A DNA stretch of 64,000 nucleotides from Kineosporia babensis (GCF_021129305.1 NZ_JAJOMB010000011.1:62001-126000); one strand, 5' to 3'; positions 48,409 through 56,966 are shown, numbered from the stretch's first letter. Program-made: numbers and translations. The notes: generated from the sequence alone by a model not told the origin.

Positions 48409-49491
48409 TCAGACCGGATCGGCGATTTCGGCGACCGGCATGGCCAGGGTGGTCAGGTCGCCGTGGTCGGCGGAGCGGATCGTGACGGGCAGGGCCGGAC
48501 CACGCACTTCCAGCACCAGGTCCGCGCCGATCGCGGTGCTCACGGCCGGGTAGAAGGTGGTCAGTTCGAAGAGCACACTTGAGGACGCTCCACTCACCTC
48601 GGCCGGCACGCTCACCTCGGCGACGGTGAGACTTTCGGGGTTCAGGCGGATCGGGACCCGCGGTCCGGGCGCAGCTTCCAGAGCGGCCAGAAGAGCCTGC
48701 TTCTGGACAACGACGCGCCCGGTCACGTCGGGCAGCGAGTCCAGCAGCGTACGGTGATCCGGATAGTCGCCGGACAACAGACGGCAGAACTGATCCGGCT
48801 CGTCGTCCCGCAGTTGCAGGCCGATACGTTGGTCGTCGGCGAAAACGCCTACCCGGGAGCTTCGCCGCACCGCCGGGAGAACTGCCCGCAGGTCGTCGGC
48901 ATCGATCGTCGCCGCCCACTCCCCCAGCGCCTCCACCGGCACCAGCGAGCGGGTGGACAGTCGGTAACGATCTGTCGCGGTGAGAATCACTGTTCCGGGC
49001 GATGATTCGATCCGGATACCGTTCAGCAGCGGAATCCCTGGGTCGCGCCCGGCGGCAGCCAGAATCTGATCGACGGCGGCGGCGAAGACCGGGCCGTTCA
49101 GCGTGAGCACCCGAGGCCCGGCCTGATGCGCCGGGGCAGCCCGGTTGTTCAGGCCCTGGTCGCTCAGGCCGGCAATGATGAGGGCGGCCTGGCGGCGGGC
49201 GCTGTCGGCATCGTCGGCCACCTGGCGGACGTGCTCCTCGACCAGCTTCACCGCGGCCGGTCCGCCCGGAAGCACGTCGGCCACGGCGGGCAACGGCATG
49301 CCGATCTCCCGCAGGCGGCGCACCAGAACCGCCCGTTCCACCTGACTCTCGGCGTAGTAGCGGTAGCCGGAAGCCTGGTCCACCCGCGCCGGTGGAAGCA
49401 GGCCGGCGTCGGCGTAGAACCGCAGCGCGCTGGTGGTCAGGCCGCTGCGCTGGGCGAACGCGCCGATGGGCAGGTGTTCTTCGGTTGGCAT
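48409..49491 (-). CDS. MerR regulator fused to a DNA polymerase III beta-clamp-like domain
   Basis: A 360-residue protein. Residues 1-70 are a MerR HTH (LPIGAFAQRSGLTTSALRFYADAGLL, GYRYYAESQVERAVLVRRLREIGMPL) and 75-120 a coiled-coil dimer helix. From about 128 it reads like domains II and III of the beta sliding clamp: VFAAAVDQILAAAGRD, NGIRIESSPGTVILTATDRYRLSTRSL (TDRYRL at 173-178 matches the clamp (T/A)TDxxRLA motif), LLSGDYPDHRTLL at 239-250 (clamp GxFPDYRxLxP), and the last MPVAEI. Domain I of the clamp is absent. MerR-clamp fusions are known in actinobacteria but have no assigned effector. Start ATG lies 6 nt after a MerR-type promoter. Confidence 0.85.
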   Translation of the reverse strand: MPTEEHLPIGAFAQRSGLTTSALRFYADAGLLPPARVDQASGYRYYAESQVERAVLVRRLREIGMPLPAVADVLPGGPAAVKLVEEHVRQVADDADSARRQAALIIAGLSDQGLNNRAAPAHQAGPRVLTLNGPVFAAAVDQILAAAGRDPGIPLLNGIRIESSPGTVILTATDRYRLSTRSLVPVEALGEWAATIDADDLRAVLPAVRRSSRVGVFADDQRIGLQLRDDEPDQFCRLLSGDYPDHRTLLDSLPDVTGRVVVQKQALLAALEAAPGPRVPIRLNPESLTVAEVSVPAEVSGASSSVLFELTTFYPAVSTAIGADLVLEVRGPALPVTIRSADHGDLTTLAMPVAEIADPV

Positions 49492-49497
49492 GCGCTC

Positions 49498-49528
49498 ATC
49501 CTTGGCCTTCGACCAACCTGAAGGTCAA
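49498..49528 (-). promoter_or_regulatory. MerR-type promoter with 19-bp spacer and dyad
   Basis: On the minus strand TTGACC (49523-49528) and AAGGAT (49498-49503) are separated by 19 bp. Within this region CCTTC-N9-GAAGG (49506-49524) forms a dyad spanning the spacer. AAGGAT lies 6 nt before the ATG at 49491. This is the classical MerR spacer geometry, so autoregulation is expected. Confidence 0.7.
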
Positions 49529-49537
49529 GCAAAACGC

Positions 49538-49574
49538 CACGGCGCCGGACCTCGGTCGGGAGTCCGGCGCCGTG
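49538..49574 (-). terminator. Hairpin terminator of DoxX gene 1
   Basis: CACGGCGCCGGAC / GTCCGGCGCCGTG, 13-bp stem with an 11-nt loop. On the minus strand it is followed by GCGTTTTGC. It separates the first DoxX gene from the MerR promoter. Confidence 0.75.
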
Positions 49575-49612
49575 CTTGCGTTCGGTGCGGTGCTGGATTG
49601 TTGCTGGTGGTT

Positions 49613-50056
49613 TCAGGCGGTGGCCGGAACCCGGGCCACGCCACTGGCCAGGCGCGGCGAGATGACCTGGTCCACGCTCAGCCGGCCGGCCCCGATCGCC
49701 GCGATCATCAGCGAGAAGGCGGCCAGGATCAGGGTGTACTCGTAGCCACCGTTGCTGGACATCAGCCCACCTTCGAGGTGCACCAGGAACATGGCGCCGA
49801 ACATGGTGAACGCCATCAGCAGGCCGAGCAGCGGCACCCCGAGCCCGGCGATCATCAGGACTCCCCCGACCAGCTCGACCGCCACGGTGAACCACGCGCT
49901 GAGGGCCGGGAGCGGGATCCCCATGCCCTCGAAGCCGGTGACGGTGGCCTCCATGCCGTTGGTGCTGAACTTCTGCCATCCATGAGCAATGAAGACAACG
50001 CCCAGGGCGGCCCGGGCGGCGAGCACGATCAGGTCGCGCAGCAAGACAGCGTTCAC
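49613..50056 (-). CDS. DoxX family membrane protein (copy 1)
   Basis: A 147-residue protein with four hydrophobic helices (LLRDLIVLAARAALGVVFIAHGWQKF; LSAWFTVAVELVGGVLMIAGLG; LLGLLMAFTMFGAMFLVHL; LILAAFSLMIAAIGAGRL). The HGWQKF motif after helix 1 and the VELVGG motif are diagnostic of DoxX. Family roles include thiosulfate metabolism and redox-related membrane functions; exact activity here unknown. GTG 50056 aligns with the start of the second copy and is preferred over 50089. The terminator follows. Confidence 0.88.
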   Translation of the reverse strand: MNAVLLRDLIVLAARAALGVVFIAHGWQKFSTNGMEATVTGFEGMGIPLPALSAWFTVAVELVGGVLMIAGLGVPLLGLLMAFTMFGAMFLVHLEGGLMSSNGGYEYTLILAAFSLMIAAIGAGRLSVDQVISPRLASGVARVPATA

Positions 50057-50159
50057 TGAGGAGAGTCCCTTCAACTGGTCCAAAAGCACCGCGCCGACCG
50101 GGCGCCCCGTCGCGCGTCGATCGGCTGGATTCGATTCCGCAACCTACAGGTGTCGGATT

Positions 50160-50195
50160 TATGGAAGCTTGAAGCAGCAATCATTTAAATGTCAA
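50160..50195. promoter_or_regulatory. Shared DoxX upstream element, copy 1
   Basis: GCTTGAAGCAGCAAT (50167-50181) and neighbouring ATTTAAAT, 111 bp before the start of DoxX copy 1 on the minus strand. A nearly identical block sits before copy 2. Confidence 0.5.
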
Positions 50196-50265
50196 CTTTG
50201 CGCTTAACATGCGTCACTCTGAGAAGTCGCTGTGCTCCTTCTGTGTGTCCCCAAACACAACAAAA

Positions 50266-50300
50266 GGGACGGTGGGCGACCGGCCGGCCGCCACCGTCCC
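50266..50300 (-). terminator. Hairpin terminator of DoxX gene 2
   Basis: GGGACGGTGG / CCACCGTCCC (10-bp stem, 15-nt loop). On the minus strand it is followed by TTTTGTTG. It begins 12 bp after the DoxX copy 2 stop. Confidence 0.8.
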
Positions 50301-50312
50301 TATTCCGAGCAG

Positions 50313-50753
50313 TCAGGCTTTGACGAGAGCGCCGGCGCCCTGGGCAAGCTTCGGCGAGACCACCTGGTCGACGCTGAACCGGCCGGCTCCGACCGCAGCC
50401 AGCAGCAGCGCCCCGACCCCGAGGGCCAGCACCAGCTCGTAGCCGCCTTCGCCGGCGAAGATCCCGCTGTCCAGGTGCACGATGAACATCGCGCCGAGCA
50501 TGTTGACCAGCAGCAACAGGCCGACCACGGGCACGCCCAGGCCGACGATCAGCAGGGCACCACCGACCAGCTCGACGATTGCGGCGAACCAGGCGCTGAC
50601 GGTCGGGGCGGGCACCCCCATCTGCTCGAACGAGCCGGCCGTGCCGCTCATCCCCCACTCGCTGAACTTCTGCCAACCGTGGGCGATGAAGATGACCCCG
50701 AGAGCCACCCGGGCAATGAGCACGGCGACGTCCCGCAGCATGGCGTTGTTCAC
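50313..50753 (-). CDS. DoxX family membrane protein (copy 2)
   Basis: A 146-residue DoxX protein, homologous to copy 1 throughout (MLRDVAVLIARVALGVIFIAHGWQKFSEWG, VSAWFAAIVELVGGALLIVGLGVP, LLLLVNMLGAMFIVHLDSG). Four helices and the HGWQKF signature are kept. GTG 50753 follows AAAGGA by 5 nt. The two copies are in tandem on the same strand, each with its own terminator, and share an upstream element. This suggests duplication including the promoter. Function as for copy 1. Confidence 0.88.
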   Translation of the reverse strand: MNNAMLRDVAVLIARVALGVIFIAHGWQKFSEWGMSGTAGSFEQMGVPAPTVSAWFAAIVELVGGALLIVGLGVPVVGLLLLVNMLGAMFIVHLDSGIFAGEGGYELVLALGVGALLLAAVGAGRFSVDQVVSPKLAQGAGALVKA

Positions 50754-50854
50754 GACAGTCCTTTCGACAGGTCACAGGTCCGCACCACCGGGACGCATCG
50801 TTGCCGTCCGGGGGCCGGTCTTGGAGGGCCAGCCGTTCCAGCCTGACGGATCAA

Positions 50855-50895
50855 GAAACTTGAAGCAACAAATATTGAGGTCTCAACCAAGAGGT
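50855..50895. promoter_or_regulatory. Shared DoxX upstream element, copy 2
   Basis: ACTTGAAGCAACAAAT (50859-50874), followed by ATTGAGGTCTCAA, 107 bp before the start of DoxX copy 2. TTGAG-GT-CTCAA is an inverted repeat. The block matches the one at 50167-50181 at nearly every position. Confidence 0.5.
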
Positions 50896-50934
50896 CTGGG
50901 TCACGCTTTTGCTGTGCGCCTGCTGTCCCGAGCG

Positions 50935-51996
50935 TCACAGACTGCGGCTGTGGTCGCGACGTGAGACGTCACGTCCACCCGGCAGGTCGTAGGCACTTAC
51001 CGACAGCCGGGCCCGATCCAGCAGGCGGACCAGGTTGCCGTTCATCCGCCGGATCACCGGCAGCGAGCTGTTGCCGTTCAGCGTCCGGGCCCGCAGCTGG
51101 GTACGGCTGTCGGCGTAGCGGTCGTTCTTCGGCCGGTCGAGCATGCCCTGCAGGGTGCCCAGATTGCCCTTGGCGTCCTGGCCGAGAAGGTCTACGGCGC
51201 TGAGGAGTTCGGAGTAGGACATGGCCAGCACCCCGGTGTCGCGCAGGCTGGAGAGCTGCACGTGCAGTTGCCCGGTGCGCCGCACCACCGACTTCAGCGC
51301 CTTCAGCTGCGGATCGAGCTTCGGCAGCTTCGGGTAGGACGGGTAGTCCAGCTCAGGGCAGGACCAGCCGCAGTCCCGCAACCGGTAGGCATTGGCGGCG
51401 TTGATCTGGTCGATCTCGCTCTCCACGGCGGAAAGCCTGGTGTTGTACTTCTCGATCGCCTCGCGAACGACCCGCATGGCCGGCAGGTAGCGGCGCTCGG
51501 CGGCGAAGAAGTCGGCCCGCACCTCCATGAGTACCCCCAGCCCGGGCCGAAGTTCGGCCTGCAGGTCGGCGAGTGCGGCGGCCTGACGCTCGGCCGCGCT
51601 CGGCCCGCCGACCACCCCGGTCAGCCGCAGCCCACCGAAGACCAGGCCGGCCAGCACCAGGAGGGTGATCGAGGTGATCCAGAGCCCGATCCACCATCCG
51701 CCGGTGCCCTTGGCCGGGGCGTTCTTGGCGGTCAGGATCTCCTGGATGCGCACCTGCCGGGGCCGGGGAATCCTGACCACCGGGCGGGCCTTCGTTCTGG
51801 ATCTGGGCTTTTGGGCGTGCTTTTGAGCCGGTCGGCGGGTCGGCTGACCTTGCCGAGGCAATGGGCGCATGCTCAACTGGGCACCGCAGCGCCCGCAGAA
51901 CGCCCGGTGCGGCCCGAGCGGATGCGCGCAGGCCGGACAACTCAGCGTCGTGACACCCACGTTGGCCCCCGATGACGATTCTGGTGCCCTCTTCAT
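50935..51996 (-). CDS. Zinc-ribbon membrane protein of unknown function
   Basis: A 353-residue protein. Near the N-terminus is a zinc ribbon (LSCPACAHPLGPHRAFCGRCGAQL, four Cys as CxxC and CxxC). A basic, Gln/Arg/Pro-rich linker leads to one hydrophobic segment (WWIGLWITSITLLVLAGLVFGGLRL). The C-terminal 220 residues are mostly helical with coiled-coil character and carry a CGWSCPELDYPSYPKLPKLDP segment. No named family recognised. ATG 51996 (MKRAPES) is used because the preceding frame has no better start; no Shine-Dalgarno is seen. The domain set resembles zinc-ribbon membrane proteins of unknown role in actinobacteria. Confidence 0.65.
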   Translation of the reverse strand: MKRAPESSSGANVGVTTLSCPACAHPLGPHRAFCGRCGAQLSMRPLPRQGQPTRRPAQKHAQKPRSRTKARPVVRIPRPRQVRIQEILTAKNAPAKGTGGWWIGLWITSITLLVLAGLVFGGLRLTGVVGGPSAAERQAAALADLQAELRPGLGVLMEVRADFFAAERRYLPAMRVVREAIEKYNTRLSAVESEIDQINAANAYRLRDCGWSCPELDYPSYPKLPKLDPQLKALKSVVRRTGQLHVQLSSLRDTGVLAMSYSELLSAVDLLGQDAKGNLGTLQGMLDRPKNDRYADSRTQLRARTLNGNSSLPVIRRMNGNLVRLLDRARLSVSAYDLPGGRDVSRRDHSRSL

Positions 51997-52041
51997 CGGC
52001 GGGTCACCCGCTCGGGTCAAGTCACGGCGACGAACGTCTGT

Positions 52042-52920
52042 TTAGCGCAGTTCGACGTCGAACACCGTGGTGTGCTCCCCGTCCGGCCCGGTCAGCACCG
52101 GACGCGGGAATCGGCCGATCTGGATGAGGTCGTGCTCGCGGCGGTAGTGGTCGAAGGCCAGGGAACGCTGGTAGTCGAGCGCTGCCTCGTCCTCAGTACT
52201 CAACTCCGCCTTGCTGCTCGGGGTAAAGGTGATTTCCAGACGCCGGGGCAGACGACCGCTGACCACCGAGACGTTTTCGTCCCCGGCCTTACTCACCTCG
52301 TCGGCGATCTCGGCCGCCTCACCGGCATGCAAGGCCCGGGCCGCGGGCCGGGCCATGACCATGGTCGTCTCCCGCTGGTTCACCACGCCGGTGCCCTCCT
52401 GCTCCGCGGTCCAGGAGACTTCACCGGCCAGTAGCCCTCGAGTCTGCAGGGCGCTGCGGAAGGCCTCGTCGAGCAACGGCATCGTGCCGGCCAGCACGGC
52501 GAACACGCCAATGCTCTCCTCCAAGTCGGACGGTACCCCGAACCTCCAGACCACCCCGATCCAGTCGACCGGCGGCGCCTCGGCGCGGTGCACCTGCAGC
52601 TGCTGCGGCTCGAACTGGCAAACCCGCTGGGCCACATCGAGGTAGAAGTCCTCGGACATCCGCTGCAGGGCCAGACGCTCGCGGCGACCCTCGAAGTCGA
52701 ACTCGCCCGCTGCGGCCAGCTCGGCGAGCGGAACATTGGCCCGGCGCAGCAGATCGGTGACCTGCCCCTGCCGCAGCTGAGACCGGTCGTAGTAGCGGTA
52801 CCCGGTGTCCGGCTCGACGAAGGCCGGCGACAGGATGCCGCGCTCGCGGTACAGCCGTAGGGCCTTGGCGCTCAGCCCGGTCAGGATGGAGAACTCGCCC
52901 GCCGTCAGTTCCTCGCCCAC
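52042..52920 (-). CDS. MerR family regulator with ligand-binding-like C-terminal half
   Basis: A 292-residue regulator. Residues 1-75 are a MerR HTH (FSILTGLSAKALRLYRERGILSPAFVEPDTGYRYYDRSQLRQGQVTDLLRRANVPLAEL). Residues about 105-290 (AEAPPVDWIGVVWRFGVPSDLEESIGVFAVLAGTM, QETTMVMARPAARAL and EITFTPSS) may form an effector-binding domain, possibly GyrI-like, but I am unsure. GTG start with GAGGA 5 nt upstream. The gene is unlike the MerR-clamp protein except in its HTH. Operator not identified. A cytoplasmic ligand is likely sensed. Confidence 0.8.
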   Translation of the reverse strand: MGEELTAGEFSILTGLSAKALRLYRERGILSPAFVEPDTGYRYYDRSQLRQGQVTDLLRRANVPLAELAAAGEFDFEGRRERLALQRMSEDFYLDVAQRVCQFEPQQLQVHRAEAPPVDWIGVVWRFGVPSDLEESIGVFAVLAGTMPLLDEAFRSALQTRGLLAGEVSWTAEQEGTGVVNQRETTMVMARPAARALHAGEAAEIADEVSKAGDENVSVVSGRLPRRLEITFTPSSKAELSTEDEAALDYQRSLAFDHYRREHDLIQIGRFPRPVLTGPDGEHTTVFDVELR

Positions 52921-53071
52921 AGTGTTCCTCGCCGCCTCAGAAGTCGATGTGCCTCCAGCCTGCGGCCTGCCCCAGGGGCCAGGTCAAAACCAGGCTCGGG
53001 CCGTGACAACGAGAAGCGCCCGCCTTCAGTTGCTTTGCCGGTCCCGGACGGGCCCGCCCATACTCTCGGTG

Positions 53072-54244
53072 ATGAGTGGGACCGTGCGGCATGATGACCG
53101 GGTGCGACTGGTCACCGATGTTGAGCGCCGGGCCCGGCTGGCCCGGCGGCATGCGCTGGCCCCCGGCCACGAGGCGGAGTCTGCCGAGGGTGTCACCAAG
53201 GCGCTCACCGTGCTGCATTCCACCGAACCGGCCACGCCCTACCTGTCGTGCTGGGCCCGGACGAACGCGACCTCACCCGAAGACCTGGACCGGGCTCTGT
53301 ACCAAGAACGTTCTCTGGTCAAGCAGTTGGCCATGCGGCGCACGCTGTTCGTCTTCCCTCGCGACCTGCTGCCGGCGGCGTGGCCGAGCGCGTCGGCCCG
53401 AGTGGCGGCCAGCGAACGGTCAAAGCTGATGAAGGACGTGGTCAGCGCGGGGGTTTCCGAGGACGGGAGTGGCTGGCTGGACGCGGCGAGGGCCGAGATC
53501 CTGGCGGTACTGGCCGAGCACGCCGAAGGCCTGACCGCGGCCGAGATCCGGACGGCGGTGCCACGGCTCGAGGTGAAGCTCGACGGGTTGGGGGCCGGGC
53601 CGCGGATTCTGACCTGGCTCGGGGCCGGCGCCGACATCGTGCGCGGGGCCAACACCGGGCGCTGGGCCACCTCCCGGCCGAGGTGGACCCTCGTCGGGAA
53701 CTGGCTCACCGCCGTCCCCAGGCAGGTGGACCCGGCCGCCGGCTACCGGGAACTGGTGCGCCGCTGGCTGTACTCGTTCGGGCCGGGCACCGAAGCCGAT
53801 CTGGTGTGGTGGCTGGGCTCGACCAAGGCAGCCGTGCGCCGGGCCCTGGCCGAACTGCGGGCCGAGGCCGTGCGACTCGAGGACGATTCGACCGCCTGGC
53901 TCCTGCCCGACGACCTGGACGAGGTCGGCGACCCGGGCCCGTGGGTGCGGCTGCTGCCCGTGCTGGACCCGACCGTGATGGGCTGGCAGGGCCGGGGTTT
54001 CTACCTCGGGCCGCACAAGGACCGGCTGTTCGACACCCGCGGCAACGTGGGCACCAGCGCCTGGGCGAACGGGCGGATGGTGGGCTGCTGGGTGCAGGAC
54101 GAGGCCGGGCAGGTGGAAGTGCGCCTGGTGGAGACTGTTCCAGTAGGCGTACGACAGGCCCTGGATGCTGAGGCGGCCCGCCTGAGCGCATGGCTGGGCG
54201 GACTGCGGATCGGTACCGTCTATCGCTCTCCCGCAATGAAGTAG
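53072..54244 (+). CDS. AlkZ-like winged-helix DNA-binding protein
   Basis: A 390-residue protein of the HTH_42/AlkZ-related family. The recognisable stretches are LDRALYQERSLVKQLAMRRTLFVFPRDLLPAA, GLGAGPRILTWLGAGADIVRG and a C-terminal winged helix (FGPGTEADLVWWLGSTKAAVRRALAELRAEAVRL). Known relatives in Streptomyces and E. coli (YcaQ/AlkZ) excise interstrand crosslinks or alkylated bases as DNA glycosylases; whether this one has that activity is not clear from sequence. CATACT (53059-53064) lies 7 nt before ATG 53072, so this start is used. Terminator-like hairpin follows. Confidence 0.8.
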   Translation: MSGTVRHDDRVRLVTDVERRARLARRHALAPGHEAESAEGVTKALTVLHSTEPATPYLSCWARTNATSPEDLDRALYQERSLVKQLAMRRTLFVFPRDLLPAAWPSASARVAASERSKLMKDVVSAGVSEDGSGWLDAARAEILAVLAEHAEGLTAAEIRTAVPRLEVKLDGLGAGPRILTWLGAGADIVRGANTGRWATSRPRWTLVGNWLTAVPRQVDPAAGYRELVRRWLYSFGPGTEADLVWWLGSTKAAVRRALAELRAEAVRLEDDSTAWLLPDDLDEVGDPGPWVRLLPVLDPTVMGWQGRGFYLGPHKDRLFDTRGNVGTSAWANGRMVGCWVQDEAGQVEVRLVETVPVGVRQALDAEAARLSAWLGGLRIGTVYRSPAMK

Positions 54245-54686
54245 TGGCAACTCGGGCCTGGCGCCGGGACGGCCCTCACTCCGCCCCGGCGCCAATGCCC
54301 TCACCCGTCCAGGCCCCTGAACCGGCCGGGCGCTTCAGGCCCGCGCGCAACCACTGCAGTTCCACGCGGACATTCACGTCTCTGGTGTGCACCCGGCCGA
54401 CCGGCTCAGGGGTGGCCGGCGGGCGTACATAGATAGAGATGCCTCGAGACCGGTTTTAGGTCGCAGAATTTCGGGTGAGCTGAATCACAGTTCGGCAGCG
54501 ACCGGGTCGAGCAGGCCTAAAAGCACGCTAAACCGCCGTTTTCAGGGTGGCTCCAGCGACACACAACGACGCTGCAAAGCTGGCTGATTGTCGGATGCCA
54601 GAGACGTTAAGACACGGGCAGTAGTCGGACGGTTGTTCAGATCTTGGCTGGTCAAGCACGTTTTCTGGGCTGTTAGGGTCACCGCC
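54245..54686. other. Intergenic region before the amylase gene
   Basis: About 440 bp on the plus strand. A hairpin (TGGCGCCGGG / CCCGGCGCCA, 54259-54268 and 54285-54294) at the left end probably terminates the upstream gene. TAGGGT at the right end is the amylase -10. Between these I see no gene. Confidence 0.5.
54259..54294 (+). terminator. Hairpin terminator of the AlkZ-like gene
   Basis: TGGCGCCGGG / CCCGGCGCCA, 10-bp perfect stem and 16-nt loop, 14 bp after the stop. No U tract. Confidence 0.5.
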
Positions 54687-56348
54687 GTGACTCGGGGTAA
54701 AGAGATTTCGACCAAGCAGCGTCGGCGGATGGTGACGATCGCCGGAGCCACCACCGTGCTGGTGGTCGGCGCCTCGGCCACTGCGATGGCCTGGCCGCAG
54801 CGCGGCGCCGACGGTGAGCGCTGGTGGCAGGACCGGACCGCTCCGGTCGCCTCCTCCGCGCAGGAGACCGAGCCGGCCACCACCACCGCGGCCGCGACGA
54901 CGCAGGCGACCTCCGCCGCGGAGGCGAGCACACCGTCCGTCGGTAGTGACACCGAGGTGACCAAGAGCGCGAGTGCCGCCAAGTCGGGTGATGCGATCGC
55001 CAACCTGTTCCAGTGGAACTGGGCCTCGGTGGCGCAGGAGTGCACCACCGTGCTCGGCCCCAACGGCTACGGGGGCGTGCAGGTGGCCCCGCCGCAGGAC
55101 TCGATCAAGGTGAACTGGGACAACCACCCGTGGTGGGAGGTCTACCAGCCGGCCGGTTACGACCTGAACAGCCGGATGGGCAGCGAGGCGCAGTTCAGGA
55201 GCATGGTGCAGACCTGCCGCGACGCCGGCGTGAAGGTCTACGTCGACGCGGTGATCAACCACATGTCCGGCAGCGACTTCACCGCCGAGGGCGCCACCTC
55301 GTACAGCGGCAACAAGTACAGCTCGATGACGTACCCCGGCCTGTACACCAAGGACGACTTCCACCAGGCCGCCGACTGCCCCACCGCCTCGGGCAACGTC
55401 GAGGACTACGACAACGTCAAGCAGGCGCACTTCTGCCAGCTGGGCAAGCTGGAAGACCTGAAGACCGAGAGCACCTACGTACGCGGCGCGATCACCAAGT
55501 ACCTGAACAAGCTGACCAGCTACGGGGTCTCGGGCTTCCGGGTGGACGCGGCCAAGCACATCCCGCTGGCCGACATGAAGGCGATCATCGACGGCCTGGA
55601 CAAGACCGCCGACGGCACCGCTCCCTACGTTGCCCTGGAGGTGTTCGGCGGCAAGGGTGAGCTCTCCCAGGCCGCGTACTCGGAGCTGGGCAGTGTGCTC
55701 GGCCTGGATGCCTCGGTGGACCTGAAGAAGGCCTTCAACGGCAACATCTCGACGCTGAAGAGCTTCGGGGACAACCTGGTGGCCTCCGACAGGTCGCTGA
55801 CCTTCGTGATGAACCACGACACCGACCGCAACGAGGACTCGCTGCAGCTGAAGAACACCGCCAAGCACCGGCTGGCCACCCAGTTCGTCCTGGCCGGAGA
55901 CTACGGCCGGGCGCAGGTGTACTCCTCGTTCAGCTGGAAGTCCTACGACGACGCCCCGCCCTCGGGCAGCAACGGCATGATCACCGACACCGACTGCGCC
56001 ACTGCGGCCTGGGACTGCCTGGACCGCGACCCGGGGGTGCTCGGCATGGTGGCCTTCCGCAACAGCGTGGGCGATGCCGCGGTGAAGAACTGGTCGGACG
56101 ACGGGGCGAACCTGATCTCGTTCAGCCGGGGCGCGAAGGGCTGGACGGCGCTGAACAACAACTCCTCGGCCAAGAGCCAGAGCTTCTCGACCGGCCTGGC
56201 CGAGGGCAGCTACTGCGACCTGATCACCGGCGGCCTGAAGGACGGCGCCTGCGCGGGGACTACGGTGAAGGTCGGTGCCGACGGCCGGGCTTCGGTGAAC
56301 GCGCCTGCGCAGGGCGCGGTCGCGATCACCCAGGACTCCCTTCTCTGA
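54687..56348 (+). CDS. Secreted alpha-amylase (GH13)
   Basis: A 553-residue secreted GH13 enzyme. A signal peptide (KQRRRMVTIAGATTVLVVGASATAMA) is followed by a Thr/Ala/Ser-rich linker (about 45-100) and then the barrel. Motifs: DAVINHM (region I), GFRVDAAKHIP (region II with nucleophile Asp), EVFGG (region III Glu) and FVMNHDTDRN (region IV His-Asp). Conserved Cys pairs (CPTASGNV, HFCQLG) are present. It hydrolyses internal alpha-1,4 bonds of starch or glycogen outside the cell. TAGGGT lies 7 nt before GTG 54687, so this start is used and a leaderless transcript is likely. Confidence 0.92.
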   Translation: MTRGKEISTKQRRRMVTIAGATTVLVVGASATAMAWPQRGADGERWWQDRTAPVASSAQETEPATTTAAATTQATSAAEASTPSVGSDTEVTKSASAAKSGDAIANLFQWNWASVAQECTTVLGPNGYGGVQVAPPQDSIKVNWDNHPWWEVYQPAGYDLNSRMGSEAQFRSMVQTCRDAGVKVYVDAVINHMSGSDFTAEGATSYSGNKYSSMTYPGLYTKDDFHQAADCPTASGNVEDYDNVKQAHFCQLGKLEDLKTESTYVRGAITKYLNKLTSYGVSGFRVDAAKHIPLADMKAIIDGLDKTADGTAPYVALEVFGGKGELSQAAYSELGSVLGLDASVDLKKAFNGNISTLKSFGDNLVASDRSLTFVMNHDTDRNEDSLQLKNTAKHRLATQFVLAGDYGRAQVYSSFSWKSYDDAPPSGSNGMITDTDCATAAWDCLDRDPGVLGMVAFRNSVGDAAVKNWSDDGANLISFSRGAKGWTALNNNSSAKSQSFSTGLAEGSYCDLITGGLKDGACAGTTVKVGADGRASVNAPAQGAVAITQDSLL

Positions 56349-56474
56349 TCGGAAGGGGCAAGGTTCCGGCCCTGGCCGCCCCAGGGTCGGATCACTCCGC
56401 CGCCCGCCTCACGACCTGCCGCCGGCCTGCCGGTGGGATTCGTGCGGCGGGCGGTGGCATTTCAGCTCGGCTTC

Positions 56475-56966
56475 TCAACTGGCGGCCACTGCTTTGGCCA
56501 GGCCGTTGAGCCGCAGGCCGGTGGCGCCGCGCAGGTGCTGCAGGTCGATGCCGCCGTCGCCCCGGTAGTTCAGGAAAGCGACCTGCTCGGTCCAGTCCAG
56601 CAGCGTGCCGTTGCCCTCGGGAAGTTCGTACAGCTCCACGGTGAGCAGCGCCGTCCACATCCGCACCCCGCTGATCGCGGTCCCGTAGTGCTGCACCATC
56701 CGGCGCTGCGGCACGATGTCGATCCAGTGGCCGCGGTTCACCACGTGCTCGTCCGGGCCGTCGAGCTGGGTGAAGGTGGACTCGTGGTGCTCCTCGCCGC
56801 CGATCCGGAAGTCGAACGAGTACTGTGCGCCCCGGCCGGGCAGCTTGAACCAGATCCGGCGCAGCTCGTCCTCGGCGAACACCCGGAACACCGTCTCCGG
56901 CGGCGCGTCCAGCTCCCGCGAGACGGTGAAGGTGTGGTGCCTGACTCCACTCACGACCGTGTCCAT
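56475..56966 (-). CDS. SRPBCC/AHSA1-type protein
   Basis: A 163-residue SRPBCC protein: HHTFTVSRELDAPPETVFRVFAEDELRRIWFKLPG, FDFRIGGEEHHESTF, GVRMWTALLTVELYELPEGNGTLLDWTEQ, GGIDLQHLRGATG. This is the AHSA1 or polyketide-cyclase-like START fold with a hydrophobic pocket. Ligand unknown. Start at ATG 56966; a GTG at 56984 is also possible and no ribosome-binding site decides. It is not adjacent to an ArsR gene, unlike the copy at 45001. Confidence 0.85.
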   Translation of the reverse strand: MDTVVSGVRHHTFTVSRELDAPPETVFRVFAEDELRRIWFKLPGRGAQYSFDFRIGGEEHHESTFTQLDGPDEHVVNRGHWIDIVPQRRMVQHYGTAISGVRMWTALLTVELYELPEGNGTLLDWTEQVAFLNYRGDGGIDLQHLRGATGLRLNGLAKAVAAS

